From Desulfurivibrio sp044068515 (GTDB lineage: Bacteria > Desulfobacterota > Desulfobulbia > Desulfobulbales > Desulfurivibrionaceae), in NCBI RefSeq assembly GCF_044068515.1, contig NZ_JBIPKI010000015.1, forward strand, positions 1 through 47,405: 47,405 nt of DNA, given 5' to 3'. Under the pieces are notes generated by a model. It had not been told where the DNA came from, made no database searches, and saw nothing but the letters and a program-made list of their open reading frames with translations. Shown here in pieces: positions 1-8,554 of the stretch. Each line of letters starts with the position of its first letter. The stretch's first letter is position 1. The position numbers and the translations under genes are program-made.

Positions 1-59
1 ACGGCCTGATCGCGATGATCGAAGATCCCAATATCACGGTCAGCGGCCGGGAGGACTGA
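1..59 (+). CDS. C-terminal end of an unidentified protein (partial)
   Basis: An open frame enters from the left edge (first full codon at 3) and stops at TGA 57-59. It reads GLIAMIEDPNITVSGRED, which looks like ordinary coding sequence. The gene runs towards murC, so the dcw operon ends here against a convergent neighbour. Only 18 residues are visible, so I cannot name the family. Confidence 0.5.
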   Translation, partial: GLIAMIEDPNITVSGRED

Positions 60-86
60 TTCCCGCCGGCCATCAGCCGGGCCCGT

Positions 87-110
87 TGGTTGGGCATCGA
101 TGGCCAACCA
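87..110. terminator. Hairpin between convergent genes, possible bidirectional terminator
   Basis: TGGTTGG (87-93) pairs with CCAACCA (104-110), and the loop contains the self-complementary CATCGATG. It sits exactly between the stop of the left-edge gene and the murC stop. There is no clear T-run on either side, so its role as an intrinsic terminator is uncertain. Confidence 0.3.
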
Positions 111-1502
111 TCAGGCCGCCCGATCTTTTTCTTCCAGGGCCGCCAGGATCTGCTCCCCGATTCGCCAGATGTTTCCCGCCCCCAAGGTCAGGACCACATC
201 CCCCCGGGCCAACCGGGCGGCGACCGCCGCCGGCAGCTGCCCCAACTCAGGGACATATTCCACTCCCTTCTGGCCATGGCGCCTCAGGGCCTGGGCCAGC
301 GCATCTCCCGCCACCGAGGCAATCGGCTCCTCGCCGGCGGCATATATGTCGCTGAGCAGCAAGAGGTCGGCATCGTGGAAAGCGTGGCAGAACTCCGGCA
401 AAAGCCCGGCCGTGCGACTGTAGCGATGGGGCTGGAAAAGCACCACCAGCCGCCGCTGGGGCCAGGCGCCGCGGAGGGCGGCCAGGGTAGCCCGGATTTC
501 GGTGGGATGATGACCGTAATCGTCGATTACCGTTATGCCGTCCACCTCGCCTTTGACCTGCAGGCGCCGCTGCACCCCGCTGTAGTTGCCCAGGGCCCGG
601 GCAATCACGGCGAAGGGAATATCCAGTTCCAGGCCCAGGGCCACCACGGCCAGGGCATTATAGACATTGTGCCGGCCCGGTACCGAAAGAGTCAGCGTCC
701 CCAGTCGCTCGCCGCGCCGCCAGACCTCGAAACGGGAAATGAAGCCCCGGGCCGTGATCGCCCGGGCCTGGACATCGGCCTGGCTGCTCAGCCCGTAGGT
801 GATGGTCCGCTTGCGGATCTGGGGCAGCAAAGCGGTGATGTTGGGGTCGTCCAGGCACAGGATGACCGCGCCGTAAAAGGGAATCCGGTTGATGAATTCC
901 AGAAAGGCCGCCTTGACCGCGTCGAGATCGGGGTAGTGATCAACATGCTCGAGGTCGATATTGGTGACAATCTCCAACACCGGCGAGAGCTTGAGAAAGG
1001 AGCCGTCGGACTCGTCGGCTTCGGCCACCAGGAAGTCCCCGGCCCCCAGCTTGGCATTGGACCCGAAACTATTGACCTGGCCACCGATGACCACGGTGGG
1101 ATCCAGGCCGGCCTCGGCCAGCAGGGTGCCGGCCATCGAGGTGGTTGAGGTCTTGCCGTGGCTGCCGGCCACGGCGATGCCGTTGATCTTGAGGCGCATC
1201 AGCTCGGCCAGCATTTCCGCCCGGGGAATCACCGGAATACAGGCTTCGTGGGCCGCCAGCACCTCGGGGTTGTCCGGCCGCACCGCCGAGGAGATCACCA
1301 CCACGTCGGCTCCGTCGATCCAGCGCCGGTCATGGCCGATGGCAATCCGGCCGCCGAGTTCGGCCAGCCGGCGGGTGATCCGGCTTTCCCGCAGGTCGGA
1401 GCCGCTGACCCGGTAGCCCAGGTTGAGCAGCAACTCGGCGATTCCGCTCATGCCGATGCCGCCGATGCCGACAAAGTGAATATGCTGGTTTTTACGATAC
1501 AT
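111..1502 (-). CDS. murC: UDP-N-acetylmuramate--L-alanine ligase MurC
   Basis: Cytoplasmic ATP-dependent ligase that adds L-alanine to UDP-N-acetylmuramic acid, the first step of the peptidoglycan stem peptide. The 463-residue product starts MYRKNQHIHFVG and continues with the Rossmann-type GIGGIGMSGIA. It has the Mur-ligase P-loop GSHGKTSTT at about residue 113 and the central IDDYGHHPTEI motif typical of MurC. The length is normal for the family. It is the last gene of the minus-strand dcw operon, starting 2 nt after the murG stop, so the two are almost certainly translated from one transcript. murB, ddl, ftsQ, ftsA and ftsZ, which often follow murC, are absent: the next gene is convergent. 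Confidence 0.97.
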   Translation of the reverse strand: MYRKNQHIHFVGIGGIGMSGIAELLLNLGYRVSGSDLRESRITRRLAELGGRIAIGHDRRWIDGADVVVISSAVRPDNPEVLAAHEACIPVIPRAEMLAELMRLKINGIAVAGSHGKTSTTSMAGTLLAEAGLDPTVVIGGQVNSFGSNAKLGAGDFLVAEADESDGSFLKLSPVLEIVTNIDLEHVDHYPDLDAVKAAFLEFINRIPFYGAVILCLDDPNITALLPQIRKRTITYGLSSQADVQARAITARGFISRFEVWRRGERLGTLTLSVPGRHNVYNALAVVALGLELDIPFAVIARALGNYSGVQRRLQVKGEVDGITVIDDYGHHPTEIRATLAALRGAWPQRRLVVLFQPHRYSRTAGLLPEFCHAFHDADLLLLSDIYAAGEEPIASVAGDALAQALRRHGQKGVEYVPELGQLPAAVAARLARGDVVLTLGAGNIWRIGEQILAALEEKDRAA

Positions 1503-1504
1503 GG

Positions 1505-2608
1505 TTAGCTGCTTTCCTCCGGTTTGCGGCCCCGACAGGCCAGACTTTCGCTGATTATGGCAGCGGCGGCATCGGGCCGGGCCAAGGCCCGGGCTTTTTG
1601 CCCCATCATCTCTCTGGCGGCTTCATCCCGCAGTAGTTCCTTGATCTGGCCGGCCAACTCCCCGGCGCTCAGTTCCTTTTCCGGCAGCAGCCGGGCCGCC
1701 CCCTGTCCCACCATGATCTCGGCATTGAGCCGCTGGTGATCATCGGCGGCGTGGGGATAAGGAATCAGCAGGGACGCCTTGCCGAACAAAGCCAGTTCCG
1801 CCAAAGTGGTGGCGCCGGCCCGGGAAATTACCAGATCCGCCCGCCGGTACTCGGCCCCCATATCGCCGATGAAGGCGGCGCTGCGGGCCTTCAACCCGGC
1901 CTGACGGTATCCGGCGCTGATCATGGCGTAATCCCGCTCCCCGGTCTGATGCATGATTGCAAATTCCAGGCCCTCGGCGGCCAGCAGGCCGGCAGCTTCC
2001 TGCATCAGCAGGTTGACCCGGTGGGCCCCCTGGCTGCCGCCCAAAACCAGCAAACCCGGCACCTCTCGCCGAACTTCATCCTGCCGGGCGGCGGCCACCA
2101 GTTCCCGGCGCAGGGGATTACCGACCAGCCGGGTTTTGGCCGCCGGAAAAAAATTACCGCGGTCCGGCAGCGACAGAAAAATCCGATCCACGAAGCGGCC
2201 CAGGAGGCGGTTGGCCAGTCCCGGCACCGAGTTCTGTTCGTGAATGCAGGAGGTTACGCCCAGCATCCGGGCCGCCAGCAGCACCGGGCCGGTAACATAG
2301 CCTCCCACCCCCAGCACCAGGTCGGGGCGAAAATTCCGCAGCAGGCTGACGGCCTGCCCGAAACCCACCGGCAGCCGGGCCAAAGAGGCGAGGCGCCCCC
2401 GCCAGGAAATTCCCTTCAGGCCGCTGCCGGTGAGGGTTGCCTGGCGGTAGGGCTTGGTCGCCAGTGCCCGGCGATCGATTTCCCGGCCGGTGCCGATGAA
2501 GAGCACCTCGCTGCCGGGATAACGGGCCAAGGCCTCGTCGGCCACGGCGATCCCGGGAAAAAGATGGCCGCCGGTACCGCCGCCGGTGATCACCAGGCGA
2601 ATGCTCAT
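1505..2608 (-). CDS. murG: UDP-N-acetylglucosamine--undecaprenyl-PP-MurNAc-pentapeptide transferase MurG
   Basis: Membrane-associated glycosyltransferase (GT28 family) that adds GlcNAc to lipid I to make lipid II. The 367-residue product has the N-terminal donor-loop motif GGGTGGHLFPGIAVADE and a second glycine loop LVLGGSQGAHRVN near residue 190. The C-terminal nucleotide-binding part contains ISRAGATTLAEL, as in the family. It is followed 2 nt later by murC and preceded by murD with a 46-nt gap. In most dcw clusters ftsW lies between murD and murG; here it does not, and the gap is too small to hold it. Confidence 0.97.
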   Translation of the reverse strand: MSIRLVITGGGTGGHLFPGIAVADEALARYPGSEVLFIGTGREIDRRALATKPYRQATLTGSGLKGISWRGRLASLARLPVGFGQAVSLLRNFRPDLVLGVGGYVTGPVLLAARMLGVTSCIHEQNSVPGLANRLLGRFVDRIFLSLPDRGNFFPAAKTRLVGNPLRRELVAAARQDEVRREVPGLLVLGGSQGAHRVNLLMQEAAGLLAAEGLEFAIMHQTGERDYAMISAGYRQAGLKARSAAFIGDMGAEYRRADLVISRAGATTLAELALFGKASLLIPYPHAADDHQRLNAEIMVGQGAARLLPEKELSAGELAGQIKELLRDEAAREMMGQKARALARPDAAAAIISESLACRGRKPEESS

Positions 2609-2654
2609 TGCTCAGCGCCCCTTCCGGTCGGGTCAGCCGCCCCGTTTAACTTCA

Positions 2655-4121
2655 TCAGGCCACCACCGCCGCCCGGCCCGGGGAGGAACCGGCCTCCCCG
2701 CCACCGCGGCCGCCACTGCGCTCCCGGGCCAATTCCCGCACCGCCCGGCGAAAAACCTCGCCTCGCTGGGCATAGCCGCTGAACATATCGAAGCTGGCGC
2801 AGGCCGGAGAAAGCAGCACCGCCTCTCCGGGCTGGGCCAGCCGGTACGCCTGCCTCACCGCCTCGGCCAAATCGCCGGCGGAGGTGGCGGGGACGGCCTC
2901 GACCAAGGCCGCGGCCATTTTTGCCCGGGCGGAACCGATCAGGACCATGGCCTTGACCTTCTCACGCAACACCGGCAGCAGCAGGCGATAGTCACCCCCC
3001 TTATCGAGGCCGCCGGCAATCAGGACCACCGGACCGCGCAGCCCCTGCAGGGCCGAAATCACCGCGCCGATATTGGTGGCCTTGGAGTCATCGTAAAAGC
3101 GGACCCCATCAACTTCCGCCACCAGGGCCAGCCGATGAGGCAGGGGCCGAAAACTCTCCAGACCCCGGCTAACCGCCTCCGGCGGACAGCCGGCCAAGCG
3201 GGCGGCCAGCACGGCGGCCAGGGCGTTCTGACGGTTGGGTTCCGCAGCCAGCTCGGTTCCGGCCAGCTCATATTTTTCGACGGCCTCGAAGTCCTTGCCC
3301 AGCCGGATCCGCAGCAAGCTGTCGGTCCGGCTTGCCGCAGCCGGGCCCGCCGGCTGCGCTTCATTCCCGACCGGTCCGGCCTCCCCGGTCCCCCCGAAGG
3401 CAAAAACCCGGGCCGCCACAGGATTGGCGGCGGCCAGGCGGGTAATCTCCGGATCATCCCGGTTGATGATGGCCACATCATTGGGCTGCTGCTGGGCAAA
3501 AATCCGCCACTTGGCGGCGGCGTAAGCGGGGTAATCGGGATAACGATCCAGGTGGTCCGGCGAAATATTGAGCAACAGCCCGATTCGAGGCCGAAACCCC
3601 CCGGCGCTGTCCAACTGGAAGCTGCTGACCTCCAGCACCGCCCAGTCCGCGTCCTGGGGGCCCTGCAGATATTCACAGAGCGGGGTGCCGAGATTGCCGC
3701 CGACAAAGACCTTTTGGCCCCCCGCCTGCAGGATGTCGCCGATCAGCGTGGTCACCGTACTTTTGCCGTTGGTCCCGGTGACGGCGATCACCGGGGTCCG
3801 CAGGTAGGCCGGAGCGAGGGCCAGTTCACCGATAATCGCCACACCCGCCTGGCGGGCCGCGGCCAGGGCGGGAAGATCGAGCGGGACGCCGGGACAGAGG
3901 ATAATGATGTCCACGGCGGCGAAAAGCTCCGAGGAATGCCCCCCCAACTCGCAATAAACCCCCCGCTCCCGCAGCCAGCGCAGGGTAGTGCTGGCGGGCG
4001 GCAAGGACCGGCCCCCTTCGGAAACCACAACCTTGGCCCCCTGCCCCAGCAGAAAACGGACCGCGGCGATGCCGGACTTGCCCAGACCCACCACCAGCAC
4101 CTGCTTGCCTTCAAGGTCCAT
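2655..4121 (-). CDS. murD: UDP-N-acetylmuramoylalanine--D-glutamate ligase MurD
   Basis: Cytoplasmic ligase adding D-glutamate to UDP-MurNAc-L-Ala. The N-terminus MDLEGKQVLVVGLGKSG is the Rossmann-like uridine-binding region. The P-loop GTNGKSTVT and the late YDDSKATNIGA motif are both present. I chose the ATG at 4121 because AGGAGAAAG precedes it at good spacing; an upstream in-frame ATG at 4142 lacks such a site. At 488 residues it is somewhat long. The extra length includes an Ala/Gly/Pro-rich stretch after FAFGGTGEAG in the central domain, probably a surface loop. It follows mraY by 108 nt. Confidence 0.96.
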   Translation of the reverse strand: MDLEGKQVLVVGLGKSGIAAVRFLLGQGAKVVVSEGGRSLPPASTTLRWLRERGVYCELGGHSSELFAAVDIIILCPGVPLDLPALAAARQAGVAIIGELALAPAYLRTPVIAVTGTNGKSTVTTLIGDILQAGGQKVFVGGNLGTPLCEYLQGPQDADWAVLEVSSFQLDSAGGFRPRIGLLLNISPDHLDRYPDYPAYAAAKWRIFAQQQPNDVAIINRDDPEITRLAAANPVAARVFAFGGTGEAGPVGNEAQPAGPAAASRTDSLLRIRLGKDFEAVEKYELAGTELAAEPNRQNALAAVLAARLAGCPPEAVSRGLESFRPLPHRLALVAEVDGVRFYDDSKATNIGAVISALQGLRGPVVLIAGGLDKGGDYRLLLPVLREKVKAMVLIGSARAKMAAALVEAVPATSAGDLAEAVRQAYRLAQPGEAVLLSPACASFDMFSGYAQRGEVFRRAVRELARERSGGRGGGEAGSSPGRAAVVA

Positions 4122-4229
4122 TCTTTCTCCTGGAATCGACATTTGCTTCCTTCGCGATCCTTTGCTGGTTCAAGGGCCGACCCCGTTCAAGGCCGGCAAC
4201 TTTCAGCGGCGCCCGGTTCCCGGGAACCT

Positions 4230-5309
4230 TTACCGCAACTTCAGGGTGGCGATGGCCAGCAGGCCCAGGACGATGGAAATAATCCAGAACCGCACCACCA
4301 CCTTGGGTTCCTGCCAGCCCTTCTTCTCGAAATGATGATGAAAGGGGGCCATCAGAAAAATCCGTTTGCCGCCGCTCATCTTGAAAAAGCTTACCTGGAG
4401 GATCACCGACAGGGCCTCCATGACGAAAATTCCCCCAACGATGGCCAGCAGGAATTCCTGCTTGGTAATGATCGCCACCATGCCCAGGGCGGCACCGATG
4501 GCCAGGGAGCCGACATCGCCCATGAAAACCTGGGCCGGGTAGGTATTGAACCAGAGAAAGCCCAGACTGGCCCCCACCAAGGCCCCGCTGAACACCGCCA
4601 CCTCCCCCGCTCCCGGCACGTAGGGAATCTGCAGGTAGGAGGCCAGTACCGCATGTCCGGCCAGGTAGGAAAACATCAGGTACACGGTGCCGGTGATCAC
4701 CACCGGACCGGTAACCAGCCCGTCAAGGCCGTCGGTGAGGTTGACCGCGTTGGAGGCTCCCACTACCACCAGCAAGGCGAAAAGGGTGTACCAAACCCCC
4801 AGATCCGGGCGAAATTCCTTGAAGAAAGGAAAGCTCAGGTGGCCGTCGAACCCGGGCATCAGGAAGAGGGCGGCGGCGGCGGCGCCGGCGCCGGCGCCCT
4901 GGAGCAGCAGCTTGCCCCGCACGCTCAGGCCCTTGCTGTTCTGTTTGCGGATCTTGCGATAGTCATCGTAGGCGCCGATTGCTCCGAACCAAAGCATGAC
5001 CGCCAGAATCAGCCAGACGAAAAGGTTGTAGAGGTCAACCCAGAGCAGGGTAGTGGAAACCACCGCCGCCAGGATCAACAGCCCGCCCATGGTGGGAACC
5101 CCTCGCTTGCAGTAATGACTCTCCGGCCCGTCGTCGCGAACCACCTGACCGATCTGCCGCTCCTTGAGCCAGGTGATGAAAACAGGCCCCAGCACCATCA
5201 CCAGCAGGAAGGCGGTCAGGGCCGCCCCGATGCAGCGGAAGGTGATGTAGCGGAATACGTTGAAGACGCTGAAGTACTCATGCAGGGGATATAATAAATG
5301 ATAGAGCAT
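4230..5309 (-). CDS. mraY: Phospho-N-acetylmuramoyl-pentapeptide transferase MraY
   Basis: Polytopic membrane enzyme transferring phospho-MurNAc-pentapeptide to undecaprenyl phosphate to form lipid I. The 359-residue product has about ten hydrophobic segments. Signatures include GVPTMGGLLIL near residue 70, NLTDGLDGL with the catalytic aspartates, the FMGDVGSLA loop, and the late MAPFHHHFE motif. The start ATG overlaps the murF stop by one base (TAATG), indicating translational coupling. Length and motifs are canonical. Confidence 0.97.
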   Translation of the reverse strand: MLYHLLYPLHEYFSVFNVFRYITFRCIGAALTAFLLVMVLGPVFITWLKERQIGQVVRDDGPESHYCKRGVPTMGGLLILAAVVSTTLLWVDLYNLFVWLILAVMLWFGAIGAYDDYRKIRKQNSKGLSVRGKLLLQGAGAGAAAAALFLMPGFDGHLSFPFFKEFRPDLGVWYTLFALLVVVGASNAVNLTDGLDGLVTGPVVITGTVYLMFSYLAGHAVLASYLQIPYVPGAGEVAVFSGALVGASLGFLWFNTYPAQVFMGDVGSLAIGAALGMVAIITKQEFLLAIVGGIFVMEALSVILQVSFFKMSGGKRIFLMAPFHHHFEKKGWQEPKVVVRFWIISIVLGLLAIATLKLR

Positions 5310-6817
5310 TACCCCTGTTCCCCCGGGCCGGTTTCGGCCAGCTGGCTGATGATCGTTTCCATCCGCATCCCGCGCGAGGCCTTGAGCAGGACCAGATCAT
5401 CGATCCCCAGCACCCCCTGTTGCACCGCCTCGGTCAACCAGCGCCCGATCTCTTCCTTGTCGCCGCAAGCCCGAACCCGGTCGGCGGCCATCCCGGCCTG
5501 GCGGGCGGCCAGAGCGGTCTCGGCGGCGAATTCACCCACCGTCAACAGGTAGTCGAAATCGAGCTTGGCCACCTTTTCCCCGATAAAGCGATGGGCCGCC
5601 AGACCGTGGCTGCCCAGTTCCAGCATATCGCCCAGCACCGCCACCACCTTGCGCTGGCGGCGCAGGTTGTAAACCGTTTCCAGGGCGGCCAGCATCGAGG
5701 AGGGATTGGCGTTGTAACTGTCATCAATCAATTTCAGGCCGGCGATAAAGGGTTGAATCCGCAACCTCTTGGCAAACGGCTGATAGGCCTCGAGCCCCGC
5801 GACGATTTCCGCCGGGGCGATTCCCGCCGCCCGGGCCAGAGCGGCCGCAGCCAGGGCATTGCGGACATTGTGGGCGCCCAGGGCCGCGATCCGCACCCGC
5901 CCGCGCCAGGTCCCGGCGATGGTCAGGGTGAAACTCATGCCCGCTTCGCCCCGGCTGCGGATATAGGTGGCTCGGATCATGGCCCCGGGCGCAAAGCCGA
6001 AGGTTATCTGCTGCTGGGGCATGGTCCGGGCCAGCCGCCAAATCCGCTTGTCGTCCCGGTTGACCACCAGGGTCGTCCAGGGCTGCATGCCCTGAAAAAG
6101 CTCGCCCTTGGCCCGCGCCACGCCGTCGACATCGGCCAGGCCGGCGAGATGGGCCTCCTGGACGTTGTTGATACAGGCCACGTCGGGAGCGGCGATCTCG
6201 GTCATCCGGGCAATTTCGCCAAAACGATTCATGCCCATCTCCAGGACGGCGAATTCATGCTGTTCATCCACCCCCAGGAGGGAAAGAGGCAGGCCGATGA
6301 GGTTGTTCAGGTTGCCCCGGGTCTTCAGAATGCGGTGGCAGCGGGAGAGAATGGCGGCGGTCATTTCCTTGACCGTGGTTTTGCCCGAACTGCCGGTGAT
6401 CGCCAGGACCCCCAGGCCCTGCATCAGGCCGCGGCGGTAATGGGCCAGATCGCCCAGGGCCCGCAAGGTATCGGGAACCAGCACTACCGGCACCGGCAGC
6501 TTCTCGGCGGGAGTCTTGGCCAAAATCAGGCCGGCGGCTCCTTTGCGCAGCACTTCCTCAATAAAATCGTGACCGTCGAAATTGTCCCCCTGCAAGGCGA
6601 TAAACAGATCACCAGCCTCGATGGTGCGGCTGTCAGAACAAACCAGGCGGAAAACCGCCTCGGTCCGGCAACCCAGCAAACGACCGCCGGTGGCCAGCAG
6701 AACCTGGGCCAGGGTCCAGACCGGATTCTGCGCCAGGGCGAAGCCGTAGCCGAACTCCGCCCGGCGGCAGGAGCGTCGGCGAGCGCCATTATCAGCTGAT
6801 GCAGGTGCCGGTTTCAT
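5309..6817 (-). CDS. murF: UDP-N-acetylmuramoyl-tripeptide--D-alanyl-D-alanine ligase MurF
   Basis: Adds D-Ala-D-Ala to the UDP-MurNAc tripeptide. It shows the MurF N-domain (VCSDSRTIEAGDLFIAL), the P-loop GSSGKTTVKEM, and the central DSYNANPSSM motif that distinguishes MurF. I start at ATG 6817 because CAGGAGAACAGC precedes it. The longer frame, opening at 6865, has no comparable ribosome site. The first 30 or so residues (MKPAPASADN...) are a charged tail before the usual start of homology at NPVWTLAQV. The stop overlaps the mraY start. The gap to murE upstream is 111 nt and locally AT-rich. Confidence 0.95.
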   Translation of the reverse strand: MKPAPASADNGARRRSCRRAEFGYGFALAQNPVWTLAQVLLATGGRLLGCRTEAVFRLVCSDSRTIEAGDLFIALQGDNFDGHDFIEEVLRKGAAGLILAKTPAEKLPVPVVLVPDTLRALGDLAHYRRGLMQGLGVLAITGSSGKTTVKEMTAAILSRCHRILKTRGNLNNLIGLPLSLLGVDEQHEFAVLEMGMNRFGEIARMTEIAAPDVACINNVQEAHLAGLADVDGVARAKGELFQGMQPWTTLVVNRDDKRIWRLARTMPQQQITFGFAPGAMIRATYIRSRGEAGMSFTLTIAGTWRGRVRIAALGAHNVRNALAAAALARAAGIAPAEIVAGLEAYQPFAKRLRIQPFIAGLKLIDDSYNANPSSMLAALETVYNLRRQRKVVAVLGDMLELGSHGLAAHRFIGEKVAKLDFDYLLTVGEFAAETALAARQAGMAADRVRACGDKEEIGRWLTEAVQQGVLGIDDLVLLKASRGMRMETIISQLAETGPGEQG

Positions 6818-6928
6818 GCTGTTCTCCTGGCAAACGTTCATGGGAATCGCCTTCTGGCGGCCCAAGCCGTTTACCGCCTTGCTACGTGCGCGAAAAGGTT
6901 AAATTTACTGCAAATAAAATTATCTATT

Positions 6929-8554
6929 TTACCTTGCCTGACCCAATATCGCCAGCTGTTCCCTAACTTCCAGGCGATCGTCGAAAAATCTGCTGACTCC
7001 GGCAACTACCTGGGTGGTCTCGTGCCCCTTGCCGCAAACCAGGACCACATCTCCCGGGCGGGCAAAAAAAATGGTGTCCCTGATTGCCCGGCGCCGGGAT
7101 TCAACCAGGTCGTAACCCCGCAACCCGGCCGGGGAGCGCAACAGGGATTCCAGGCGGCCGCGCCGGGCTCCCCCCTCGAGCAGGCCCCGCTCGATGGCGG
7201 CCATGATCGCGGCGGGCTCCTCGCTGCGCGGGTTGTCCGAGGTCACTACCACGATATCAGCCCCCCGGGCGGCAATTGCTCCCATCAGCGGTCGCTTGGC
7301 CCGGTCCCGGTCGCCCCCGCAACCGAAAAGGACAATCAGCCGACCCGGGGTCAGAGGGCGCAGGGCCTGCAAAACATGGGCCAGGGCATCGGGGGTATGG
7401 GCGTAATCGACAAAAACATCCAGGCCCCGAGACGAGGTAAACCTTTCCAGCCGCCCCGGCGGCGGGGCGGCGGCGGCCAGTCCGGTCCGGATCTGCTCGG
7501 GGCTTAAGCCCAGAGCCAGACCAACCCCGGCCACTCCCAGCAGGTTGTCGAGATTGAAGCCCCCCACCAGGGAAGATTGCAAGGTCCAGGCGCCGCCGGG
7601 ACCCTGGAGGCGGGCTTCTACTCCGGCCAGGCTGCTGCGGCGGGCGGCGACCCGCAACTCTCCGTCAGTAAAGCCGCAGCGGATCAGCCGCAACGATTCA
7701 GCCCGGCGCCGCGACTTCGGCGACCCGGCCGGCCGGCTCAAAGGCAACAGTTCGGCTGCCAGTCGCCGGGCCCAGGTTCCCGCTGCCGGCCCACCCTCAT
7801 CCTCCGCTGCGGCGACGATCACCGCCGCCCCGCCCGGCTTGAGATGTTCATAAAACAGGCGTTTTTTGCCGGCATAATAGCGCTCCATATCTCCGTGGTA
7901 ATCCAGGTGCTCATGGCTGAGGTTGGTAAAAAGGGCCACGTCAAACAAGATCCCCGCCACGCGCCGCTGCTCGAGGGCGTGGGAGGATACCTCCATGATC
8001 ACGTGGGTTACCCCGGCTCCGGCCATTTCCCGCAACAACCGCTGCAGGGTTTCCGCCTCGGGGGTGGTGTGCGAAGCGGGCAGGCTCCGCTCCCGGTAGC
8101 GATAGTTTACGGTGCCGATCACCCCCGGTTCGCCGCCGCTGCGGCGGATCAATTCCTCCAACAGGTAGGTGGAGGTGGTTTTGCCATTGGTGCCGGTAAT
8201 CCCGATCATCACCATCTCGGCGGCGGGCTGCCCCTGCAGGGCGGCGCAAAGCCGTCCGAAGGCCTCCCGGGGATCTTCGCTGGCCAGGTGCAAAAAATCC
8301 TGGCCGGCGGCCATCCGGGCGGTCTCCGCCGCCCTGCCGCGGCTGGTCAGTACCGCCCGGCAGCCCCGCGCCAGCGCATCGGTCACGTAATCATGCCCGT
8401 CAACCCTGGTTCCCGGCAAGGCGACAAAAAGGGCGGCGGGCCCTGCCCGCCGTGAATCAGCGGTCACCGCGGTTACAACCGGATCAGGATGGTCCCGGCG
8501 GCCCATGACCGTCCAGTCGACCCCCGCGGTTTCGAGCAATTGCCGCACCTTCAT
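6929..8554 (-). CDS. murE: UDP-N-acetylmuramoyl-tripeptide synthetase MurE (meso-DAP type)
   Basis: Adds the third amino acid to UDP-MurNAc-L-Ala-D-Glu. The 541-residue product has the N-terminal DSRRAGPAALFVALPG motif, the P-loop GITGTNGKTTSTY at residues 118-130, and DNPRSEEP near residue 440. The DNPR tetrad is the known specificity signature for meso-diaminopimelate, which fits a Gram-negative wall. The ATG overlaps the stop of the ftsI-like gene (ATGA, 8551-8554). It is somewhat longer than E. coli MurE because of an insert around PRSRPAGSPKSRRRAES in the middle domain. Confidence 0.96.
   Translation of the reverse strand: MKVRQLLETAGVDWTVMGRRDHPDPVVTAVTADSRRAGPAALFVALPGTRVDGHDYVTDALARGCRAVLTSRGRAAETARMAAGQDFLHLASEDPREAFGRLCAALQGQPAAEMVMIGITGTNGKTTSTYLLEELIRRSGGEPGVIGTVNYRYRERSLPASHTTPEAETLQRLLREMAGAGVTHVIMEVSSHALEQRRVAGILFDVALFTNLSHEHLDYHGDMERYYAGKKRLFYEHLKPGGAAVIVAAAEDEGGPAAGTWARRLAAELLPLSRPAGSPKSRRRAESLRLIRCGFTDGELRVAARRSSLAGVEARLQGPGGAWTLQSSLVGGFNLDNLLGVAGVGLALGLSPEQIRTGLAAAAPPPGRLERFTSSRGLDVFVDYAHTPDALAHVLQALRPLTPGRLIVLFGCGGDRDRAKRPLMGAIAARGADIVVVTSDNPRSEEPAAIMAAIERGLLEGGARRGRLESLLRSPAGLRGYDLVESRRRAIRDTIFFARPGDVVLVCGKGHETTQVVAGVSRFFDDRLEVREQLAILGQAR

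Noticed and set aside
2586..5294. A 902-codon open frame on the plus strand across murD and mraY.
   Set aside because: It lies antisense to two canonical genes and is rich in Gly, Gln, His and Pro, with no domain pattern; a GC-bias shadow.
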